Assembly (NCBI GenBank): GCA_947495975.1
Contig: CANMBE010000012.1
Span: forward strand, 1 to 64,000
Reading direction: 5' to 3'
Length of the DNA: 64,000 nt
From: Ignavibacteria bacterium
GTDB taxonomy: Bacteria > Bacteroidota > Ignavibacteria > Kapaibacteriales > Kapaibacteriaceae
Shown: piece after piece, positions 47,865 to 56,046 of the stretch
How the letters are laid out: every line of letters begins with the position of its first letter
How positions within the stretch are numbered: the first letter of the stretch is position 1
Position numbers and translations under genes: made by a program
The notes under the pieces: generated by a model
What the model saw: the letters and a program-made list of their open reading frames with translations, nothing else
Told to the model about the DNA's origin: nothing
Database searches by the model: none

Positions 47865-47991
47865 CTACGTGGAGATTCCGGGTTAAGTGCTCAATGAAGT
47901 CGGCGATAGAAACTGCCAGTGACAGCGCCAGTCAAATTATTTCGCGTCGGACTAACCGTCATATATGGTTGATCTTAGCTTTGAAAAATGT
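47865..47991 (+). repeat. Right-end repeat, copy 2
   Basis: This is the partner of 44061-44187: same length, same orientation, and also ending at a 17-mer. About 100 bp upstream, AGTGACCAGTTTCGGCGATC (47766-47785) resembles an IS21-type end. A small reading frame through this repeat is not conserved in copy 1 and is not called a gene. Confidence 0.65.
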
Positions 47992-48008
47992 ACTCCGCTC
48001 GGGACTAC
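47992..48008 (+). repeat. Third copy of the tRNA-Arg 3' end (att-like site)
   Basis: ACTCCGCTCGGGACTAC is identical to 40502-40518 and 44188-44204. The flanking bases downstream differ from the other two, so this is the distal boundary of the island. About 50 bp later the minus-strand methyltransferase gene ends. Confidence 0.75.
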
Positions 48009-48056
48009 CAAGTCGATGCAGGTGATGCTCCGCCAAGTAGCCGTCTCGGCTCGCCT

Positions 48057-49301
48057 CTACAGCGGTATTTTCTTCATCCGTGCCATAAACAGCCCATCGG
48101 TTCCATGGTGGAATGGATCGGCTTGAAACATGTGGCTCGCTGATGTATGCAGGTCAGGAATATGAATACCATATTTCTCAAAACACGGGGCTAATGGATC
48201 TGGCTGAAAATCCGGATGCTCTGATAAAAAGTGTTCAATCACACGCTCGTTTTCTTCAGGCAGGATGCTACACGTAGAATACACAAGTACGCCACCCTCG
48301 CGTACGTGAGGAGCATATTCTTTGAGGACGGATTGCTGTTTGCGGACGTGGCGTTTTAACGATGCTTCATTCAGGCGCCACTTGGGCATTGGAAGTCTAC
48401 GCACGGTCCCCATGCCAGAACATGGTGCATCCACAAGAACAATGTCGTACAATGTTGGATGTCGTGCATCGAGTTGTTGACTCTCTGCGCGGGGTTGACG
48501 GCTCTGCTTTCTACCATCATCAACAGAAGCCCATACCGACCGAATGCCTGCACGGTTCGCTCGCGTTGGTACTTCCTTTAATCGATTCCATTCTATATCG
48601 TGCGCCGTGATACGCCCCTTATCACTTTGAATATCAGCAAGATGAAGACTCTTGCCACCAGCGCCAGCACAGGCATCGAGAATGTTATCGTCCTCGTTAG
48701 GCGCACAGGCATATCCAATGAGCTGACTTCCCTCATCCTGCACTTCAACAAAACCGCCTGTATACAATGGGTGCTGCTGTAGGTTCACACGTTGGTTTAC
48801 GATGATAGCCGCAGGTGATAAGGGGCCAATTGTACAATCAATACCTTCCTCTACAAGCTTCTGCAACACGCTGTTTCGCGTTACTCGTCTGAGATTCACG
48901 CGCAATACAAGTGGTGCGGAGTTCATCATAGCGCGCCACACATCAGCGGAATCATCAGGCCACCGCTTTTGAGTTGAGCTAAGCAGCCACTCCTGCGTGT
49001 TGATCTGAATATGAAATGGTAGGTCACCAATAAATGAAAGATCAACGTTCTCTGAATTGTCCTGAAGTAAGTGCGCGCCGTGAACAACGTCTTCTAGTGA
49101 AAGGTGTGCTGCAATTGCTTCACTCAATGAAAGTGTGCGCAACGTCTGAAAGACAAGTCCGCTTATGAAACGTCTATCGGCGCCGCCCAGATATTTTTTA
49201 GATCGAAAATATTCAGATGCGATTGCATCGCCCGGTTGCGGGCTCTTACGAATGATGCGAACAAGTTCGGCGCTATGGCCACGTAACGAGCTTAACTGCA
49301 T
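48057..49301 (-). CDS. RNA (cytosine-5-)-methyltransferase, NOL1/NOP2/Sun (RsmB-like)
   Basis: The 414-residue protein has an N-terminal NusB/RsmB-like helical part (GGADRRFISGLVFQTLRTLS) and a SAM-dependent domain with ILDACAGAGGKSLHLADIQS. The catalytic cysteines are in VDAPCSGMG and YSTCSI. It probably methylates 16S rRNA or tRNA. A hydrophilic insert (KQSRQPRAESQQLDARHP) interrupts the domain. Its start overlaps the neighbouring oxidoreductase gene by 10 bp, so the two are cotranscribed. Confidence 0.88.
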   Translation of the reverse strand: MQLSSLRGHSAELVRIIRKSPQPGDAIASEYFRSKKYLGGADRRFISGLVFQTLRTLSLSEAIAAHLSLEDVVHGAHLLQDNSENVDLSFIGDLPFHIQINTQEWLLSSTQKRWPDDSADVWRAMMNSAPLVLRVNLRRVTRNSVLQKLVEEGIDCTIGPLSPAAIIVNQRVNLQQHPLYTGGFVEVQDEGSQLIGYACAPNEDDNILDACAGAGGKSLHLADIQSDKGRITAHDIEWNRLKEVPTRANRAGIRSVWASVDDGRKQSRQPRAESQQLDARHPTLYDIVLVDAPCSGMGTVRRLPMPKWRLNEASLKRHVRKQQSVLKEYAPHVREGGVLVYSTCSILPEENERVIEHFLSEHPDFQPDPLAPCFEKYGIHIPDLHTSASHMFQADPFHHGTDGLFMARMKKIPL

Positions 49302-50245
49302 GAGACAACGATCTTTCCAAATTGCTGCGCTGCATGAAGTCGATCAAATGCGTCTACTGCATCGCTCATTGCATAGACTCTATCTACAACGGGCACAATC
49401 GAATGATGACGAACGAGCTGTAGCATATCTGCGAACTCCTGCGCCGAACCCATGGTAGAGCCGAGAATATGAAGTTGTTTCCAAAACACACGATGAAGAT
49501 TCATCATCGGCGCTGCCCCGCGCGCAGCCCCATAGATCACAACGCGTCCACCAGGAACGAGAACATCAGTGAGATCATTGAACGTATCGCCTCCTATAGA
49601 ATCGATGACAAGATCTATGCTCCCTTGCTCCTTTAAGCGCTTTGCCCAGTCGGATTCACGAATGTTGATTCCGTACGATGCACCAAGAGCAACAGCACGA
49701 TTGAGTTTCTCATCACTTGTGCTACTCACACACACGCGCGCTCCTGCAGCAACCGCAAAAAGCAGCGCCATCGTTGCTACTCCTCCGCCAATACCTGTTA
49801 TGAGAACGGTGTCCGTTGCCTGTAGTGCCCCCTGCCTCATTAGCGCGCGAAATGCAGTAAGCCCAGCAAGTGGTAATGCAGCCGCTTGCTCGTCAGAAAG
49901 ATGTTCAGGAGCCTCAAAAACATTGGCAGCCGGCACAACAATCTCTTGCGCAAGCGTTCCTTGCGTTGGCATACCGATGATGTTGCCAGCGCTCAACTCT
50001 GGATAGATAACTACTCGCGTGCCCACAAGATCTGGCTGAGAAGGGGCTTCTGTCACTACGCCCATACCATCAGAACCGAGCACTGCGGGCAAAACAATCT
50101 TGGAATATTTGCCTTCACGAATGTATTGATCTCGGTGATTCAGCGCAGCCGCAGCAAGGCGAACACGAACATGATCCTCAGCGCACATAGGGGAAGGAAT
50201 CTCGTCTATGTGCAGTCCTTGGGCGTCTAAGATGGTTGCTCTCAT
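49292..50245 (-). CDS. Quinone-oxidoreductase-like MDR protein
   Basis: The 317-residue product is a zinc-independent medium-chain dehydrogenase/reductase. It begins MRATILDAQGLHIDEIPSP, has ALNHRDQYIREGKY and VLGSDGMGVV in the catalytic part, and the NADPH Rossmann motif ITGIGGGVATMALLFAVAAG. No structural or catalytic zinc cysteines are seen. The ATG at 50245 is chosen; a longer frame to 50323 would translate an intergenic CTCCGTAT-type repeat. Confidence 0.87.
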   Translation of the reverse strand: MRATILDAQGLHIDEIPSPMCAEDHVRVRLAAAALNHRDQYIREGKYSKIVLPAVLGSDGMGVVTEAPSQPDLVGTRVVIYPELSAGNIIGMPTQGTLAQEIVVPAANVFEAPEHLSDEQAAALPLAGLTAFRALMRQGALQATDTVLITGIGGGVATMALLFAVAAGARVCVSSTSDEKLNRAVALGASYGINIRESDWAKRLKEQGSIDLVIDSIGGDTFNDLTDVLVPGGRVVIYGAARGAAPMMNLHRVFWKQLHILGSTMGSAQEFADMLQLVRHHSIVPVVDRVYAMSDAVDAFDRLHAAQQFGKIVVSCS

Positions 50246-50283
50246 CCACGAAGTTAATGGGTTAATCAGTTCATGAGACAATG

Positions 50284-50305
50284 GTATCTCTGTATCTCCG
50301 TATCT
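50284..50305. repeat. Tandem octamer repeat GTATCTCC
   Basis: Three units in a row: GTATCTCT, GTATCTCC, GTATCT. The same octamer occurs in intergenic DNA near 1262, 1341, 53331, 59826, 62005, 62151 and 63868. It lies in the divergent gap between the oxidoreductase and TonB-receptor genes. Confidence 0.6.
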
Positions 50306-50360
50306 ATGCACCTCTTGCGCCATAGCACGATTCGTGCCTTAGGGTTACTCATGCTCCCGC

Positions 50361-50380
50361 GTAACCTAACTTGCGGTTAC
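50361..50380 (+). promoter_or_regulatory. Inverted repeat before the TonB receptor gene
   Basis: GTAACC and GGTTAC are separated by 8 nt, and a further GGGTTAC lies at 50342-50348. The repeat ends 2 nt before the ATG, a place where a bound regulator would block expression. The regulator is unknown. Confidence 0.4.
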
Positions 50381-50382
50381 TT

Positions 50383-52710
50383 ATGCTGTCACTCCTGCTG
50401 CTCCTCTCCACCGTACTCGATGCTCACGTGCACGGCGTTGTACGTGATCGTAGCACAAAGCAGACGCTGCATGGTGCAACGGTCCGTGTGGTGGGCACAA
50501 CGAGGGGTGCGATTACGGATAGAATAGGCACGTTTCACTTGCACGATATTGTGGGCGACTCCATTACTCTCGACGTGTCGTACGTGGGATATCGTCAGAC
50601 CCGGGTGCGTGTAGGTGTAAGTGCATCAGAAGATGTGCGCATCGAAGTAATGCTTTCAGAAGATAGTAATGTGCGAGAAGAGGTTGTTGTTACAGATGCC
50701 AGACATCAACAGTCAGGATTGCCAACACAAAGAGTTGATGTACTGACCGCAGCGGAGATCGATGAGCATCGCGGCCAAACATTTTCTGATGTGCTGACGC
50801 AAGTACCAGGGGTAACGGTGGTGCAGACTGGACCAAGCATCAGTAAGCCAATGATTCATGGAATGATGGGTACACGAATTGTATTACGCAACAACGGCGT
50901 TATACAAGAGGGTCAACAGTGGGGAGCTGAACACGCACCTGAAATTGATCCGTTCACGCCATCGCGTATCTCGGTTGTAAAAGGTCCTGCTTCGGTGATG
51001 TACGGCCCTAATGCAATGGGCGGTGTGATAGACGTGGTGCCTCGCCCCTTACCTTCTATGGATGGTGTGCATGGTGAGGCATCTGCGAACCTCTTCACGA
51101 ATAACAAGCAGGGAGCTGCTGGTGTGTTTGTAGAGTCGCGCAGCATCGCAGGATTACCAATTGGTGTACGAGTGCAAGGCGCTGCACGGCGAGCGGGCGA
51201 CGCACTAACACCGGACTATGCACTGACGAATACGGGCTTTCAGGAATGGAGTGCTGGTGCTACGCTCGATGCTGGTGATGCTAACCTGGGACTTACTGCA
51301 ACAGGCACATTCTTTAGCACAACACTCGGCATTTATAAGGGGGCACATTTAGGAAATGCGGAAGATTTGAAACGTGCAATTGATCGTGGATATCCTTTGC
51401 AGACATATCCCTTTACATACGACATCAAGAATCCACGGCAAGAAATTGATCACGCGATGTTATCGCTTCAGGGCCGTCTGCGTTTGAGCCCGGATGCACT
51501 ACTTCGGCTGACATATGGATGGCAACAAAATGATCGCAGTGAATTTGATGCGCATAACACGCGATTTATTACGGGTGGACCTGACTCTTCAGCAAATCTT
51601 GAAAGAGCGCTACAAACTCCTGCGATGAATCTCTTGCTCACAACGTATTCTGCTGACGCCGTTCTAGAACACGGGCTCACAGAGAGCATCCGGGGCAAAG
51701 CCGGTGTAAGTGTCATGCGTCAGGTGAATGATCGTAGTGGCAGTGTGTTCCTTGTTCCAGATTACACAGCGTTGGGTATTGGTGGCTTTGCGTATGAATC
51801 ATTAGTGCTAACAGAGGTTACCATCAGCGCTGGACTACGCTATGATGTTCGTTGGCTAGATGTTTCTCTTAAGCGTCGCGGAAGCCAGATCGTAACACCT
51901 CAAGAAAAAGTGTTCGCAAGTGTTACGGCAAGTGTAGGGGGCTTGTGGGTCCCATCGGAGCGTTGGTCTTTGGGCATCAACATCGCCACAGCGTGGCGTC
52001 CACCGCAAGTAAATGAGCTCTATAGTAACGATGTGCATCATGGGACGGCAGTGTACGAGATTGGTGATAGTACTCTTGGTGCGGAGCGCACAACTGGCAT
52101 TGACGCAACTGTGCGTTATACAATTGCTGGTGTTGAGTTGGAGGCGTCTGCATACACAAACTTCTTTAGCAACTACATCCTGGCATTGCCTGATCCTAAC
52201 AATCCAACGATCACCGTTCGCGGAACTTTTCCTACGTTTCGATTCACGCAACTCCCTGCCATCGTGAGCGGTGCTGATCTTTCTGCCACCGTTGCAGTAT
52301 CAAGACGCGTTAACGTCTACACAACCGGCAGCATTGTGCGTGGCATCGATACAGAAAGTGATCAACCATTGTTTCTCATGCCGAGCGACCGTCTGCGCAT
52401 TGGAACGCACGTACATGCAGATGACGTATGGTTTTTGCACGATGCGTTCGTTGATCTTAGCGTATTTGGTGTGAGACAGCAAACAGAATTTGTACCGGGG
52501 CAAGATTATGCTGCGCCCCCGAGCGGATACGTACGAGCAGACGTGTCACTTGGCGGTATGATTGATATTGGTGAAGGCGTACAATCGCGCCTAACAATAT
52601 CTTGTCAGAATATTCTCAACACATCCTATCGAGATTACTTGAGTCGATATCGATATTTTGCAGATGATTCCGGTCGGAATATCATCATGCGGTTCACCAC
52701 AACGTTTTAA
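50383..52710 (+). CDS. TonB-dependent outer-membrane receptor
   Basis: The 775-residue protein has a signal peptide (MLSLLLLLSTVLDA). A carboxypeptidase-like beta domain typical of Bacteroidota receptors follows (HGATVRVVGTTRGAITDRIG), then the plug (FSDVLTQVPGVTVVQTGPSI, SVVKGPASVMYGPNAMGGVI) and a beta-barrel ending in the aromatic RFTTTF. The plug motif QQWGAEHAPEIDPF and the barrel motif NDVHHGTAVYEIG occur in receptors often tied to metal uptake; zinc or copper is a guess. The ATG at 50383 is preferred to a TTG four codons earlier. The lipoprotein gene 8 bp downstream is probably its partner. Confidence 0.9.
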   Translation: MLSLLLLLSTVLDAHVHGVVRDRSTKQTLHGATVRVVGTTRGAITDRIGTFHLHDIVGDSITLDVSYVGYRQTRVRVGVSASEDVRIEVMLSEDSNVREEVVVTDARHQQSGLPTQRVDVLTAAEIDEHRGQTFSDVLTQVPGVTVVQTGPSISKPMIHGMMGTRIVLRNNGVIQEGQQWGAEHAPEIDPFTPSRISVVKGPASVMYGPNAMGGVIDVVPRPLPSMDGVHGEASANLFTNNKQGAAGVFVESRSIAGLPIGVRVQGAARRAGDALTPDYALTNTGFQEWSAGATLDAGDANLGLTATGTFFSTTLGIYKGAHLGNAEDLKRAIDRGYPLQTYPFTYDIKNPRQEIDHAMLSLQGRLRLSPDALLRLTYGWQQNDRSEFDAHNTRFITGGPDSSANLERALQTPAMNLLLTTYSADAVLEHGLTESIRGKAGVSVMRQVNDRSGSVFLVPDYTALGIGGFAYESLVLTEVTISAGLRYDVRWLDVSLKRRGSQIVTPQEKVFASVTASVGGLWVPSERWSLGINIATAWRPPQVNELYSNDVHHGTAVYEIGDSTLGAERTTGIDATVRYTIAGVELEASAYTNFFSNYILALPDPNNPTITVRGTFPTFRFTQLPAIVSGADLSATVAVSRRVNVYTTGSIVRGIDTESDQPLFLMPSDRLRIGTHVHADDVWFLHDAFVDLSVFGVRQQTEFVPGQDYAAPPSGYVRADVSLGGMIDIGEGVQSRLTISCQNILNTSYRDYLSRYRYFADDSGRNIIMRFTTTF

Positions 52711-52718
52711 GTGCAATA

Positions 52719-53282
52719 ATGAGCAATGTATTGATCGCTTTGTCATTCTGTGGAATGATGTTACTCTTTACGTCTGGATGCAAGGAAACATCCACTACGC
52801 CAGACCCAATCAATCACGACATCGTAACAACAGTGACTATCACGCTCAAGCCAAGAGGGGTGATCATAGATTCACTCGTTGCTGTTTGGGAGGATATCGA
52901 TGGGGTAGGGGGCGCAAACCCCAATCGCATTGATACGCTAAAGTTGAAAGCTGGCACAGAGTATATATGTTCGATACAAGTTGAAAATTGCTCCGTGACG
53001 CCAATAGTGGATATCACATCAGAGATCGATGCAGAAAGAGAGAACCACCAGTTCTTTTACGCCATTACAAATAGCCTTGGCAACGTAACCGTAATAGATA
53101 AAGATAGTCGGAGCCTACCTGTTGGTTTGCAATTCTATCTCTCGACAACAGTAACTGCTTCAGCTGTGCCGGGTGCCCTCACAATGTCTCTTTCGCATTG
53201 GGAGAATGCAGCCGACAAAAACGGCACAACGCCAAGCGCAGAAACGGACGTCTCAATTGAACTGCCGATGATCGTGCGTTAA
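52719..53282 (+). CDS. Lipoprotein partner of the TonB receptor
   Basis: The 187-residue product has a lipoprotein signal (MSNVLIALSFCGMMLLFTSG followed by the lipid-modified Cys21). The mature part is beta-rich with ITLKPRGVIIDSLVAVWEDI and ENHQFFYAITNSLGNVTVID. Similar small lipoproteins accompany this receptor type in other Bacteroidota, but no function is established. It may bind the ligand at the cell surface or in the periplasm. A terminator follows. Confidence 0.75.
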   Translation: MSNVLIALSFCGMMLLFTSGCKETSTTPDPINHDIVTTVTITLKPRGVIIDSLVAVWEDIDGVGGANPNRIDTLKLKAGTEYICSIQVENCSVTPIVDITSEIDAERENHQFFYAITNSLGNVTVIDKDSRSLPVGLQFYLSTTVTASAVPGALTMSLSHWENAADKNGTTPSAETDVSIELPMIVR

Positions 53283-53299
53283 TCCTGCAGTCCCACAAA

Positions 53300-53326
53300 G
53301 CTGGGCTGAAGCCCGGCTCTTTTTGT
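53300..53326 (+). terminator. Terminator after the receptor-lipoprotein pair
   Basis: AGCTGGGC pairs with GCCCGGCT around TGAA, with one T-G pair, and CTTTTTG follows. Confidence 0.8.
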
Positions 53327-53339
53327 CTCCGTATCTCCG

Positions 53340-53347
53340 TATTTTCT
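53340..53347 (+). promoter_or_regulatory. Candidate -7 box of the nuclease gene
   Basis: TATTTTCT partly matches TAnnTTTG. It directly follows a CTCCGTAT tandem (53329-53341) and ends 3 nt before the GTG start. Confidence 0.4.
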
Positions 53348-53350
53348 CCT

Positions 53351-55111
53351 GTGCTAAACACTCCAATAGAACTCGTACGCTTTGTTGTGGTTGATGTAGA
53401 AACCACTGGCGGTAAGGCGGCAGACCATCGCATGACGGAGATTGCGATGTGTGTTGTGGAGGATGACTCTATTGTGCGCAGCTACGAGTCTCTTATAAAT
53501 CCGCATCAGCCGATACCTGATTTTATTCAGATGATGACGGGTATTACTCCGCAAATGGTTGCTGATGCGCCTGACGAGGATGTTGTGCTTGCACCTATCA
53601 TCTCTGAGCTATCAAGTGAGAACCAGGTTGTAGTATTTGTTGGACATAATGTTGGGTTTGATTGGAGCTTTGTTAACAAGGCAGTTGAGCGGATGGGCGA
53701 GCCCCTTATCGATGTACCGCGACTGTGTACGTGTAGGTTGTCGCGCAGACTCAGCGCGGGCCTTCCGAAGCATAACCTGGGCGCAGTGGCTGAGTTTTAT
53801 GGGTGTACAATCTCTGCGCGACATAGAGCAATGGGTGACACGGAGGCCACGGCGCGAGTCCTCATAAAGCTGATTGATAGGGCAAGGGGCGAGCATGATG
53901 CGCTAACACTTGGCGACGTCATTGCTCTGCAGCATGCTCCAAAAACAACAACCACATCTAAAACAACATCAAAGGTAAAACAGCTTCTTGCGCCACGCTT
54001 ACAAGAACTCCCAGATGAGCCGGGTGTGTACTATTTCTTCAATGCAAAGAAGACGGTGTTGTACGTTGGTAAGGCAAAGTCATTGCGCGCACGCGTGAAT
54101 ACATACTTTCATGATGGCCCTCTGCACGGCAAGTCTGTGCAGAAAATGATTCGCTACATCCGTCATGTTGAGTGGGAGACAACGGGTACTGAACTTGGCG
54201 CGATGTTGTTAGAGTCGCGCGAGATAAAAACAAAACATCCGCTGCATAATCGTGCTGGACTCGAATATCACGCACCATCGTTTCTGAAGATTACAAATGA
54301 AGCTTTTCCGCGCATTGATCTTGTTAATCGCATAGAAGATGATGGCGCAGAATATTTTGGACCGTTTCGTTCACAACGCATGGCAGAGCGTATTTGCGAA
54401 ATGGTGGTGCGCGAGCACAATCTGCGCACGTGCAGTGGAGAACTTTATCCCGATGCCGATGTACGCCCCTGTTTTGACTATCACATCAAAAAGTGTTTCG
54501 GACCGTGCGCACTGCATCAGACAATTGATGACTACCGTTACTCAGTAGAGTGTGCGCGTAAGTTTCTGATGAACGTAGAGACTGGTGCAATTGCAAAACT
54601 AGCGTCACAGATGGACGATGCAGCGTCGCGGCTGGACTATGAGCGCGCAGCGATGTTGCGCGATGGTATTCGAGAGATTGAGCGCGTAACCTTGCACGGT
54701 AGCGATCGGCCTCTTGCTGTTACCGATACAAACGTTGTGATTATTGTACCAACAAATGATAGGTATGCAACCGTTGAAGTGTATGCCCTTCGTGCGGGTA
54801 GGTTGGCATATCAGCGCGTAATAGGCACGGGTGCTGACCGGACACCTATTATTGATGCACTGAAAGACGTGTTCCTTGCCGATGCTCCCAAGGGGGCTTT
54901 CAGTGAGCGCGAACTTGATGAACTGCGCATCATAACCTCGTGGTTGTATCAACGCAGAGAACGTGCATCAACCATTGTTGTTCGCAATGTAGATATGTTG
55001 GCTCTTGAGATTGATACATCAATGGGAATGTATCGCAAACGCGGGACGCAACGTAGACCAATGCAAAATGAATATTCGCAAATACCGGAGAATGATGACT
55101 ACGGTGTTTGA
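53351..55111 (+). CDS. DnaQ-like exonuclease fused to UvrC-type GIY-YIG nuclease
   Basis: The 586-residue fusion has an N-terminal DEDDh 3'-5' exonuclease domain: Asp15 and Glu17 in VVDVETTG, Asp104, His158 and Asp163 in HRAMGDTEAT. A Thr/Lys linker near 198-212 leads to a GIY-YIG domain (GVYYF 225-229, LYVG 237-240, then the arginine in LRARVNTYF). Next comes a cysteine-bearing stretch (CFDYHIKKCFGPC) and a UVR motif (AASRLDYERAAMLRDGI). The UvrC C-terminal RNase H and HhH domains are missing, so it is like Cho or the mycobacterial DnaQ-UvrC fusion, probably a supplementary repair nuclease. The start is GTG at 53351. Confidence 0.88.
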   Translation: MLNTPIELVRFVVVDVETTGGKAADHRMTEIAMCVVEDDSIVRSYESLINPHQPIPDFIQMMTGITPQMVADAPDEDVVLAPIISELSSENQVVVFVGHNVGFDWSFVNKAVERMGEPLIDVPRLCTCRLSRRLSAGLPKHNLGAVAEFYGCTISARHRAMGDTEATARVLIKLIDRARGEHDALTLGDVIALQHAPKTTTTSKTTSKVKQLLAPRLQELPDEPGVYYFFNAKKTVLYVGKAKSLRARVNTYFHDGPLHGKSVQKMIRYIRHVEWETTGTELGAMLLESREIKTKHPLHNRAGLEYHAPSFLKITNEAFPRIDLVNRIEDDGAEYFGPFRSQRMAERICEMVVREHNLRTCSGELYPDADVRPCFDYHIKKCFGPCALHQTIDDYRYSVECARKFLMNVETGAIAKLASQMDDAASRLDYERAAMLRDGIREIERVTLHGSDRPLAVTDTNVVIIVPTNDRYATVEVYALRAGRLAYQRVIGTGADRTPIIDALKDVFLADAPKGAFSERELDELRIITSWLYQRRERASTIVVRNVDMLALEIDTSMGMYRKRGTQRRPMQNEYSQIPENDDYGV

Positions 55112-56018
55112 CGATCTTCACTCTGAACACGTAGCAATTGTTGACGTGCGATCTCCTGCTGAATATTTAGCAGGCCATATTCCTGGAGCAGTGAATATTC
55201 CACTCTTTTCCAACGAAGAGCGCGCCGTTGTTGGAACCGCATATGCGAAAAATGGAAATCAGCGTGCTGTTGAGATTGGACTAGAAATTGTAGGCCCAAA
55301 ATTATCGTTGTTTGTGAAACAAGCTCGTGCGTTAGGGAAGCCTCTTATCATCTATTGTTGGAGAGGGGGCATGCGTAGCGCTTCAATGTGTTGGCTTTTT
55401 CAAACTGCCGGTATGGACGTGCGCACAATTCCAAGAGGATACAAAGGCTATAGGGCATGGGGTCTGAGCCTGATTGCAAAGCCGTGGAATTTACGCGTGG
55501 TATGTGGACGAACTGGATCGGGCAAAACACACTACTTGCATGAACTTGCTTCGCGTGGCGAACAGGTTCTAGATCTTGAGGGACTCGCTCATCATAAAGG
55601 TTCATCTTTTGGAGCAATTGGATTGCCACCGCAACCATCCACTGAACACTTTATGAATCTCGTTACTCAGCAACTGCAGAAGTTTATGGTGGAGCGAACT
55701 CTCTGGGTGGAAGATGAGAGTCGCAATGTTGGCAGCGTATCGGTTCCCGAAGTTCTTTTTAACGCTATGCAGCGTGCTCCCATTGAAAAGCTGGATGTCC
55801 CTCGAAATCTACGAGTACAAAACTTAGTAGCAGATTATGGACAAGCATCACGTGCAGACCTTATCGCCGCATTCGAACGACTACGCCGAAAACTTGGTGG
55901 AGATCGCTGTAACCAGGCTATTGAGGCGGTTTCCGCTGGCGATATGGCAACGGCGGCTGAACTTGCTCTTGACTATTATGACCAGACCTATGACTACTGT
56001 TTAACAAAGAGACCTTAA
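55095..56018 (+). CDS. selU: tRNA 2-selenouridine synthase
   Basis: SelU (MnmH) replaces sulfur with selenium at the wobble 2-thiouridine of some tRNAs, using selenophosphate. The 307-residue product has an N-terminal rhodanese domain with the catalytic Cys88 in [11 protein letters not shown] and a P-loop domain with [10 protein letters not shown] (137-146). The start is either ATG at 55092 or 55095, inside the 3' end of the nuclease gene; 55095 is better spaced from GGAG. selD follows after 28 bp and supplies the substrate. Confidence 0.93.
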   Translation: MTTVFDDLHSEHVAIVDVRSPAEYLAGHIPGAVNIPLFSNEERAVVGTAYAKNGNQRAVEIGLEIVGPKLSLFVKQARALGKPLIIYCWRGGMRSASMCWLFQTAGMDVRTIPRGYKGYRAWGLSLIAKPWNLRVVCGRTGSGKTHYLHELASRGEQVLDLEGLAHHKGSSFGAIGLPPQPSTEHFMNLVTQQLQKFMVERTLWVEDESRNVGSVSVPEVLFNAMQRAPIEKLDVPRNLRVQNLVADYGQASRADLIAAFERLRRKLGGDRCNQAIEAVSAGDMATAAELALDYYDQTYDYCLTKRP

Positions 56019-56046
56019 GAAACGAAAAGAAAATGTAAGAACTTCC

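Noticed and set aside
40444-48008. Integrase, transposase or CRISPR array in the island
   Set aside because: No recombinase motif is seen in any frame, and the repeats are too few and too long to be CRISPR.
47834-48025. 63-residue frame through the right-end repeat
   Set aside because: In the other copy of the repeat the same frame is stopped, so it is not a conserved gene or a clear transposase fragment.
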